The notes beneath the pieces were generated by a model. The model did not search any database. It was not told the origin of the DNA and saw only the letters and a list, made by a program, of their open reading frames with translations. Shown one piece after another: positions 59,494-64,000 of a DNA stretch of 64,000 bases. The translations under genes were made by a program, and so were the position numbers. Each line of letters opens with the position of its first letter. Positions within the stretch are counted from its first letter, which is position 1. This DNA is from a virus: the IMG/VR virus record IMGVR_UViG_3300037840_000382, positions 1 to 64,000 of that record; one strand, given 5' to 3'.

Positions 59494-59856
59494 ATGGTCC
59501 GCATATGCGATTTTCATGGCAAAACGGTCGCCACGTCGCAAAATCTGCGAGGTGTGTTGACGTTCGCTCGCAAGCACCCGGTTGACGTGGTGAAAATCAC
59601 CGCATTGCGCGGGCACTCATTCCGTGTTGTGTTCTATTTCAGCAAAAATTCGGCGGGAGGGCATTACAGCGCCGAAACTACATGGGCTGACTGGCGTGTT
59701 GTGTGCGACTGGCTTGCGTCGCGCAAGTCGTGGTCGGTCGAGCGTATCAACATCGATCCGCGGCTATTTGCTGACATGCATCCGCGACTGCGACGTATCC
59801 CAAGCCTGAAAGGCACAGTGTTAGAGTGCAACGAAAAGGGCCACGCTGTCGCTTGA
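59494..59856 (+). CDS. Small early protein
   Basis: 120 aa behind GGAGGGTGGC. MVRICDFHGKTVATSQNLRG; basic and Trp-rich middle (TWADWRVVCDWLASRKSW). Likely host-takeover or DNA-binding protein; unrecognised. Its 3' end contains the next promoter's -35. Confidence 0.6.
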   Translation: MVRICDFHGKTVATSQNLRGVLTFARKHPVDVVKITALRGHSFRVVFYFSKNSAGGHYSAETTWADWRVVCDWLASRKSWSVERINIDPRLFADMHPRLRRIPSLKGTVLECNEKGHAVA

Positions 59857-59881
59857 CAGCGTAATATTTAGGGAGTACATA
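59853..59881 (+). promoter_or_regulatory. Early promoter family, copy 2
   Basis: TTGACA-N17-TACATA, with the 17-bp box ATTTAGGGAGTACATAA (59866-59882) identical to copy 1. The -35 lies in an 8-bp hairpin (59843-59862). Confidence 0.65.
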
Positions 59882-59883
59882 AC

Positions 59884-59914
59884 AAGCCGGTCGCGACGTG
59901 CGGCCGGCTTTTTT
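59884..59914 (+). terminator. Terminator overlapping promoter copy 2
   Basis: AAGCCGG(t)CGC-gacgt-GCG(g)CCGGCTT stem with one G-T pair and a T6 tail. It ends upstream transcripts just where the new promoter fires, giving the next gene its own unit. Confidence 0.75.
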
Positions 59915-59925
59915 GGGAGGGTTAC

Positions 59926-60267
59926 ATGCGAGGCGAGCAAGTTTGGAAGTTTGAGACGGCGCGGTTCACGGTGGCGCTGGAGATAGAGCCGGAAGATATG
60001 GACCCGGCCGATTGCTTCCAGTTTCAGGAAGATATCGACGCGGTGCGTAATGGCGAGGTGGAATGGTTTCAGGCCCGCGTCGCAGTTTATCTTGACGGCG
60101 TGCTTGTCGGATGGGACTCGCTGGGCGGGTGCGCTTATAGGTCAGTGGCAGAATTTTACGATGGGCATATTGGCCAGAAAGGCAGCTATTTTACTGACAT
60201 GGTGCGCCAAGCGATAGCTGACGCACGCAAGATGTTGTGCGACCGGCCGCAGCTGCGGCGTGTTTAG
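59926..60267 (+). CDS. Phage early protein of conserved type
   Basis: 113 aa. Pattern FTVALEIEPEDMDPADCF, VEWFQARVAVYLDGVLVGWD, LGGCAY and YFTDMVRQAIADARK is familiar from many phage genomes, with no assigned function. GGGAGGG site. Follows the terminator and the copy-2 promoter. Confidence 0.65.
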   Translation: MRGEQVWKFETARFTVALEIEPEDMDPADCFQFQEDIDAVRNGEVEWFQARVAVYLDGVLVGWDSLGGCAYRSVAEFYDGHIGQKGSYFTDMVRQAIADARKMLCDRPQLRRV

Positions 60268-60278
60268 GAGGATTGAAC

Positions 60279-60467
60279 ATGCACAAGCTTCGAATCATGC
60301 GTGACGGCTTTGAAATTGCGCGCTTGCCTTGTTCGCGAGACGTTTGCATCTGGAACTTGGCGGTGACGCTAGAGAAGGTGGGAAGGATGCTGGCGAGCTT
60401 CGGACGCGTCGCCATCTGGATCGAGAACGGGAACGTCTCGCATTTTATTGGCGTGTGGGAGGGCTAG
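60279..60467 (+). CDS. Small hypothetical protein
   Basis: 62 aa from ATG 60279 (GGAGGA site). MHKLRIMRDGFEIARLPCSR, then a Gly/Trp-rich end. Co-transcribed with the gene at 59926. Unknown. Confidence 0.55.
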   Translation: MHKLRIMRDGFEIARLPCSRDVCIWNLAVTLEKVGRMLASFGRVAIWIENGNVSHFIGVWEG

Positions 60468-60494
60468 CGTAGCAGCCTCGTCTAGCGACTTTTT

Positions 60495-60524
60495 AAGCCG
60501 GCCCCTTATCGGGGCCGGCTTTTT
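60495..60524 (+). terminator. Terminator
   Basis: Perfect 11-bp stem AAGCCGGCCCC/GGGGCCGGCTT, loop TTATC, T-tract. The upstream sequence (GCGTAGCAGCCTCG) is repeated before the terminator at 61200, so terminator modules are duplicated. Confidence 0.85.
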
Positions 60525-60525
60525 A

Positions 60526-60559
60526 GTACGTATGACTACTTATAAGTAGCATTACGTAC
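60526..60559. promoter_or_regulatory. 34-bp near-perfect palindrome
   Basis: Outer arms GTACGTA and TACGTAC around the central palindrome CTACTTATAAGTAG, with 3-nt mismatched spacers on each side. It lies right before the -35 of promoter copy 3, so it is a good candidate operator. Confidence 0.6.
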
Positions 60560-60588
60560 ATGACAAGCGTCTATTTAGTGAGTACATA
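60560..60588 (+). promoter_or_regulatory. Early promoter family, copy 3
   Basis: ATGACA-N17-TACATA with box ATTTAGTGAGTACATAA, one base different from copies 1 and 2. A 6-bp hairpin follows the predicted start (60595-60611). Confidence 0.6.
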
Positions 60589-60629
60589 AAAGATAGCGGC
60601 GTGGTGCCGCTCTTTGGGAGGTTAAGGAC

Positions 60630-60962
60630 ATGGCGAAATATTTTACGCTCATGCACGGTTTGCGAGGGTGCTACATGCCCGACAGCGATCCGCGAGTCGT
60701 TATGGTCAAGACGCGACGCGAGTTGAAAGAATTGATCGCCGGCGAGGCCGACATGCTGGCGACCGAGGCGACGCTAGGACTAAGCAAGCGCGCGATCGCG
60801 TCGTTTGCCGCGACGTGCTGGCACGAGGCGCAGAAAGCAAAGCCGGCTTATTTGCCCTATTGTTTGCCTTGCAAGGAGCGCGGGCAATCAAGCTACAGCT
60901 ACGGGATATTCTGCAGCGTCGCGAGTCGTAGCGAGTACCTGGAAGCGAATCGGGAGGATTGA
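60630..60962 (+). CDS. Early hypothetical, Cys-rich end
   Basis: 110 aa behind GGGAGG. MAKYFTLMHGLRGCYMPDSD; later CLPCKERG and FCSV suggest a metal site. Function unknown. Starts from promoter copy 3. Confidence 0.6.
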   Translation: MAKYFTLMHGLRGCYMPDSDPRVVMVKTRRELKELIAGEADMLATEATLGLSKRAIASFAATCWHEAQKAKPAYLPYCLPCKERGQSSYSYGIFCSVASRSEYLEANRED

Positions 60963-60964
60963 AC

Positions 60965-61177
60965 ATGAAAAAGTACAAAGTGACGTTTTTTGCGCGTTTG
61001 CCTGAGAACGCTAAGCGCGCGATCGACGGCGGTTGCCAGTGTGCTTTTTGCAAGGCGCATCCTGATAAGACGCCCGCATGGGACACGCTTGCGGTTGATC
61101 CCGACAGCTGCACGGCGTGGACGGTGCATTATCCCGAGATGCTAGAGCCTGTTATTGTGCGCCCGCACGCTGCGTAG
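60965..61177 (+). CDS. Small early protein
   Basis: 70 aa from ATG 60965 (GGGAGGA site). MKKYKVTFFARLPENAKRAI, CQCAFCKAHP metal-type cluster. Ends 22 bp before a terminator. Unknown. Confidence 0.6.
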   Translation: MKKYKVTFFARLPENAKRAIDGGCQCAFCKAHPDKTPAWDTLAVDPDSCTAWTVHYPEMLEPVIVRPHAA

Positions 61178-61186
61178 TAGCCTCGC

Positions 61187-61444
61187 CTAGCGCTCTTTCA
61201 AGCCGGCCCTAGTCTGGGCCGGCTTTTTTGATTCGCGCAATAGGCGGGCAGCCTCTGAGGCTTGGCGGATCATGCTGTCGAGCTCGGCGGTTAGCACGTC
61301 CACAGCCCATTCGGGCGGATTGCGGCGCCCGGTGCGCCATTTTTTGATCGTGTCATAGGGCGCTTCTCGCAGGATCTGGCGCAAGCTTGCCGTGCGGCCG
61401 GGATAGCGCGGCAGATCGTGGCGCGGCGAATTAGACCACGGCAT
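61187..61444 (-). CDS. Helix-turn-helix regulator
   Basis: 85 aa from ATG 61444, the first ATG after a doubtful upstream extension to 61627. SLRQILREAPYDTIKKWRTG and GRRNPP form a Cro/YdaS-like helix-turn-helix. Runs opposite to the early genes and faces the operator-rich region at 61445-62046. Its 3' end overlaps the terminator at 61200. Confidence 0.6.
   Translation of the reverse strand: MPWSNSPRHDLPRYPGRTASLRQILREAPYDTIKKWRTGRRNPPEWAVDVLTAELDSMIRQASEAARLLRESKKPAQTRAGLKER
61200..61229. terminator. Terminator
   Basis: Perfect 10-bp stem AAGCCGGCCC/GGGCCGGCTT, loop TAGTCT, T6. Serves the rightward early genes; its position also overlaps the 3' end of the leftward gene. Confidence 0.85.
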
Positions 61445-61728
61445 GAGGGTGCATACTGCGAGCTCGAATGGAACAGGGACGCGGCACACGGGAGCGGTGC
61501 CAGCGTGGCTTTTAGAACCATGCGCCTCGCATTCGTTTTGCGCTTCCGTGATCAAATTTCGTCGCATCGTGTTCGCAGTCGCGCGTTGCCGGTTTCGGCG
61601 CAACCGAAATCGACCAATCTGCGACATAATGCCGCGTCAATTCTTTACGGCCTTACAAGACTGTGCGAAGGCACCGCAAAGCTAAGCGCCTTGTAACTAC
61701 TTGATTTTGTTGAGGAAGCTTTTGCGAT

Positions 61729-61758
61729 TATCACGAACTATCACGAGATATCAAACGG
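61729..61758 (+). repeat. Three 10-bp tandem repeats
   Basis: TATCACGAAC, TATCACGAGA, TATCAAACGG in a row, one per helical turn. Suits cooperative binding of a regulator on one face of DNA. Confidence 0.6.
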
Positions 61759-61958
61759 CCGCGAGCGCTCGACGCGCTGAAATCGCTAATTGCGGGTAAC
61801 ATGATGCTTTCTACTTGTTAGTGTAGAAGCGGTTGCAACAACCACGCGAGACAACACTTTTCTACAACCGCGCGGCACGATGGGTCGGCGCTAAGTAGGA
61901 TTTTGGTCACACCACTCAACTCCCCCCACGGGGAAAAAAATTTTCAAAAATTAGCCCT

Positions 61959-61977
61959 TGTAGTTGCCCTGACTACA
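61959..61977. promoter_or_regulatory. Candidate 19-bp operator, copy 2
   Basis: TGTAGT-TGCCCTG-ACTACA, 70 bp before the gene at 62047. The TGAC of its right side lies in a possible -35 region. Confidence 0.55.
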
Positions 61978-62046
61978 TCCTTCGTGCTACTCTCTACGTC
62001 ATGTCTTCTTGGATAAAAAAGGTGTTCTTTTCTTTTGGAGCGTTGG

Positions 62047-62283
62047 ATGAGCGATATCGAAGATATTGACGGTGACCTCGCTGAGATTGAAGGCATCGCG
62101 GAGTGCCGGCAGATCGAAGAGATCAAAAGGCGTCGTTACGAGTGCTTTATCGAGGATCACGAATCAAAGCCGTGGACGCCTGGACAGTGCGCCGGATTTG
62201 CGGGCCGCAGCGTACACTTAATGCGGTGCAAGCGGAAAGACGGCTACGGTCTCGGAGGATTGTTTTGTAGGCAGCACGCATGA
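62047..62283 (+). CDS. Cys/His-rich small protein
   Basis: 78 aa from ATG 62047 (GGAG site). Acidic start (MSDIEDIDGDLAEIEG), then CFIEDH, GQCAG, MRCKRKDG and LFCRQHA, likely one zinc site. ATGA overlap with the DnaJ gene. Unknown. Confidence 0.6.
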   Translation: MSDIEDIDGDLAEIEGIAECRQIEEIKRRRYECFIEDHESKPWTPGQCAGFAGRSVHLMRCKRKDGYGLGGLFCRQHA

Positions 62284-62945
62284 CCTTCGACCCCTACAAA
62301 ATCCTTGGCGTGGACAAGACGGCCTCAACCGCCAGCGTGCGAGCAGCCTACCGCTCTCGCGCCAAACGTCTCCACCCCGATGCCGGCGGCAGCGCCGAGG
62401 CGTTCGCTAAGCTTTCTCGCGCCCACTTAGTCCTCGCCGATCCCGCGAAACGTGCAAAATTCGACCAAGATGGTACGATCGACGAGTCCTCCGTGGACAA
62501 CTCTCTTTCCAAGGCGGTATCGATCTGCGTTGGTTTCTTTGCTTCTGTGGTGGAGCAGCACGTGCGCTCCGGCGCCACCGATCCGCTCACCATGAACCTC
62601 GTCGTTCTCGCGCGCGAAGCCTTCGCCAAGGAAATTTCTCAGTTCGAAGCAGCCAAGCGCCCGATTGAGCGCGCCAGGAAGAAGCTCGAACAGGTGGAGT
62701 CGCGGCTCAAGGCCAAGCGCTCCGCCAACCCGCTGCTGCGCCAAGCTTTAAAAATGCAGGCCGCTTCCACCGCGCAGCCGCTCGCCGCCATTGATGCGCA
62801 GATTACTGCTTATCGCGATGCGATCGCGCTGCTCGACGGCTACGAGTTCGCTCCCGACAGAGACCTCGACTTCGAGCGCATGGCGGCGGTTATGGAGGGC
62901 ATCAACTCGGCGCAGGCGCGCTTTTATCGCGGAGGAACGAGCTGA
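62280..62945 (+). CDS. DnaJ-domain protein
   Basis: 221 aa. The first 65 residues are a J domain (YKILGVDKTASTASVRAAYR, with H32-P33-D34). The rest is helical with a charged coiled-coil. Would stimulate host Hsp70 DnaK, perhaps for phage assembly or replication complexes. No Gly/Phe or zinc domain, so not a full DnaJ. ATGA overlaps both neighbours. Confidence 0.85.
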   Translation: MTFDPYKILGVDKTASTASVRAAYRSRAKRLHPDAGGSAEAFAKLSRAHLVLADPAKRAKFDQDGTIDESSVDNSLSKAVSICVGFFASVVEQHVRSGATDPLTMNLVVLAREAFAKEISQFEAAKRPIERARKKLEQVESRLKAKRSANPLLRQALKMQAASTAQPLAAIDAQITAYRDAIALLDGYEFAPDRDLDFERMAAVMEGINSAQARFYRGGTS

Positions 62946-62974
62946 TGACCGGCACCGCAGAACTGATCGCGCGG
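62945..62974. repeat. 30-bp gene-start repeat, copy 1
   Basis: The first 30 bases of this gene are identical to 63196-63225. Marks a recent duplication of the coding start. Confidence 0.8.
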
Positions 62975-63199
62975 CTTAAGTACATAGCGATGCCTGATCA
63001 AAATGGGCACCGCGCTCCGTGGTCCTCATTGGCTGAGGAAGCCGTTGCTGCTCTCGCCGCGCAGGCGCAGGAGATCGAACGGCTTAAAACTGCATTGACG
63101 GCGGCCCGCAATCGCATTGAGGATGACGCGCAAACGATAGACCGGCACGTCGCCAAAATCGGCAAGCTTCAAAACGCTCTCATCGGGAGAGACGGATGA
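62945..63199 (+). CDS. AELIAR-type coiled-coil protein
   Basis: 84 aa. MTGTAELIARLKYIAMPDQN, then VAALAAQAQEIERLKTALTA. Paralogue of the following gene; the first 30 bases of the two genes are identical. Unknown. Confidence 0.6.
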   Translation: MTGTAELIARLKYIAMPDQNGHRAPWSSLAEEAVAALAAQAQEIERLKTALTAARNRIEDDAQTIDRHVAKIGKLQNALIGRDG

Positions 63200-63225
63200 C
63201 CGGCACCGCAGAACTGATCGCGCGG
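63196..63225. repeat. 30-bp gene-start repeat, copy 2
   Basis: Matches 62945-62974 exactly; divergence begins right after. Confidence 0.8.
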
Positions 63226-63609
63226 GTAAAGCAAGCGGCGGCTGATTTGCATCTAGTAGCAAAGCTAAGCAATAAGCCGCCGTTGTCAGCAGCTTTCATT
63301 CTCAATGATGTCGCTGTCGCCCTCGCCGCACAGGCGCAGGAGATCGAGAGGCTAAACGAGGTATGGCATCCCAGCGAACAAGCGGCTCGTAATGCAGAAG
63401 CCCGCGCTGAGGCTGCCGAAGCAAAAGTGGCAGAGCAGGCGCGGGAGATCGAACGACTGACGGCAGAAGCAAAAGATTGGCATGATGCCGCTTCTGCACT
63501 GAATGGTGACGTTACAGAACTAGGTCAGCGCGCCGAGGCCGCCGAAGCCCGCGCTGATATCGCAGAGACGCCATCGAAGCCGCGACGATCGAGCGGTGCG
63601 CTGCAATAG
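63196..63609 (+). CDS. AELIAR-type coiled-coil protein
   Basis: 137 aa. MTGTAELIARVKQAAADLHL, a second coiled-coil section (RNAEARAEAAEAKVAEQARE). Longer than its neighbour by one coiled-coil unit. Stop overlaps the previous gene start by 4 bp. Unknown. Confidence 0.6.
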   Translation: MTGTAELIARVKQAAADLHLVAKLSNKPPLSAAFILNDVAVALAAQAQEIERLNEVWHPSEQAARNAEARAEAAEAKVAEQAREIERLTAEAKDWHDAASALNGDVTELGQRAEAAEARADIAETPSKPRRSSGALQ

Positions 63610-63675
63610 TTGGCGATCACAGAGTGGCCGCCCGCATCCGCGCCCTCGCCAAGGAGTCCTTGACGCCTCCCCCTC

Positions 63676-63694
63676 TGTAGTGCTATTGACTACA
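63676..63694. promoter_or_regulatory. Candidate 19-bp operator, copy 3
   Basis: TGTAGT-GCTATTG-ACTACA. TTGACT (63686-63691) lies across its right half. Sits ahead of the terminator and the ribbon-helix-helix gene. Confidence 0.55.
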
Positions 63695-63717
63695 TCGCTC
63701 GTCCCCAAAAGCGAGCG

Positions 63718-63772
63718 GGCCGGGCGGCCATACATCCTCCCCGTATGTGACGCCAACCGCCCGGCCTTTTTT
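63718..63772 (+). terminator. Terminator before the RHH gene
   Basis: 10-bp stem GGCCGGGCGG/CCGCCCGGCC, 29-nt loop with an inner CATAC/GTATG hairpin, T6 tail. The next gene's AGGAG site begins right after. Confidence 0.8.
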
Positions 63773-63784
63773 AGGAGTTGCGCG

Positions 63785-63985
63785 CTGTCTCGCTTGGAAA
63801 AACCCACCTCCGTCCGCCTTCCTCCCGATCTTCTCCAAAGCGTGAGGCGCGCGGCCAATGAGCAGGGCTGCGCCGTCTCGTTCAAGATCGCGCAGATTCT
63901 GCGCGAGTGGGAGGCGAGGGAGAAGCGGCGGAAGAAGCGTGGCGTTTCCTCTGTGGAGAGTTCTCAAGAGGAGCGTTTTGGATGA
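63785..63985 (+). CDS. Ribbon-helix-helix (Arc-type) regulator, unusual start
   Basis: About 66 aa. TSVRLPPDLLQSVRRAANEQ is the RHH strand-helix pattern, with a Lys/Arg-rich tail. In frame there is no ATG: CTG 63785 lies 7 bp from AGGAG, and TTG 63794 lies 16 bp away. Possible regulator of the TGTAGT operator. Stop overlaps the next ATG. Confidence 0.6.
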   Translation: MSRLEKPTSVRLPPDLLQSVRRAANEQGCAVSFKIAQILREWEAREKRRKKRGVSSVESSQEERFG

Positions 63986-64000
63986 AAAAAATACCGACGT
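63982..64000 (+). CDS. Start of next gene, cut by window
   Basis: ATG 63982, overlapping the previous stop (ATGA), reads MKKIPT and leaves the window. Too short to name. Confidence 0.4.

Larger units (their letters stand above)
61445..62046. promoter_or_regulatory. Operator-rich intergenic region
   Basis: About 600 bp with no convincing gene. Holds the tandem repeat at 61729, a GGTTG-CAA-CAACC palindrome and related GTAGAA repeats near 61820-61885, and the operator at 61959. Looks like a regulatory or immunity-type region controlling the divergent HTH gene and the gene at 62047. Confidence 0.45.

Overview
The window looks like most of the genome of a tailed double-stranded DNA phage with a short-tailed (podovirus-type) plan. 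It has a large terminase, portal, scaffold-like protein, capsid protein and two very large ejection-type internal proteins, with no tail tube, sheath or tape measure. Base composition is GC-rich, start codons include many GTG and some TTG, and there are several alphaproteobacterial-type accessory genes (DUF3309-like membrane protein, KTSC domain, His-rich and signal-peptide miniproteins). A Rhizobiales-type host is therefore likely, but this is inference. No lysogeny integrase of the tyrosine type, CRISPR array or rRNA is visible. One short serine recombinase is present.

Layout. (1) 0-6.6 kb, rightward accessory genes: sugar epimerase, serine recombinase, TPR/GT-B glycosyltransferase, a HiPIP-like iron-sulfur miniprotein, MazG-like hydrolase, KTSC domain. 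(2) 6.6-28.8 kb, rightward packaging and virion genes: terminase, portal, scaffold, capsid, neck proteins, tail protein, internal proteins. They are interrupted by a leftward two-gene HTH island (11.1-11.6 kb) and a leftward HNH homing endonuclease (17.3-18.0 kb). (3) 28.8-41.5 kb, host-recognition region: a run of fibre, spike and GH16-like proteins, unusually many of which start with Sec-type signal peptides. (4) 41.5-45.2 kb, lysis region: a TM-DPBB-CHAP-like lysin fusion, a peptidoglycan-binding protein and a cluster of small membrane proteins. (5) 45.3-56.3 kb, a leftward, tightly ATGA-coupled early/replication operon: candidate ssDNA-binding protein, SNF2 helicase, Dam-type methylase, VRR nuclease, Cas4-like nuclease, family A DNA polymerase and many miniproteins. 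(6) 56.5-61.2 kb, a rightward primase/VapE helicase, then a structured repeat-rich region that looks like a replication origin, then a string of small early genes each with its own copy of a conserved promoter. (7) 61.2-64 kb, a leftward HTH regulator, an operator-rich intergenic region, then a DnaJ protein, coiled-coil paralogues and a ribbon-helix-helix regulator.

The most interesting observations are these. A probable +1 frameshift (UUU-UGA) is needed to make the full polymerase with its exonuclease I motif. A 51-nt tRNA-like element has every arm except the anticodon arm and lies in frame inside a coding sequence. A perfect 28-bp inverted repeat with iterons surrounds an AT-rich core next to the primase. 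A three-copy early promoter family and a three-copy 19-bp operator suggest a shared early regulon. Predicted export signals occur on fibre proteins. A structured element sits between the terminase and the next gene. All functional calls come from reading motifs and context; no database search was run.
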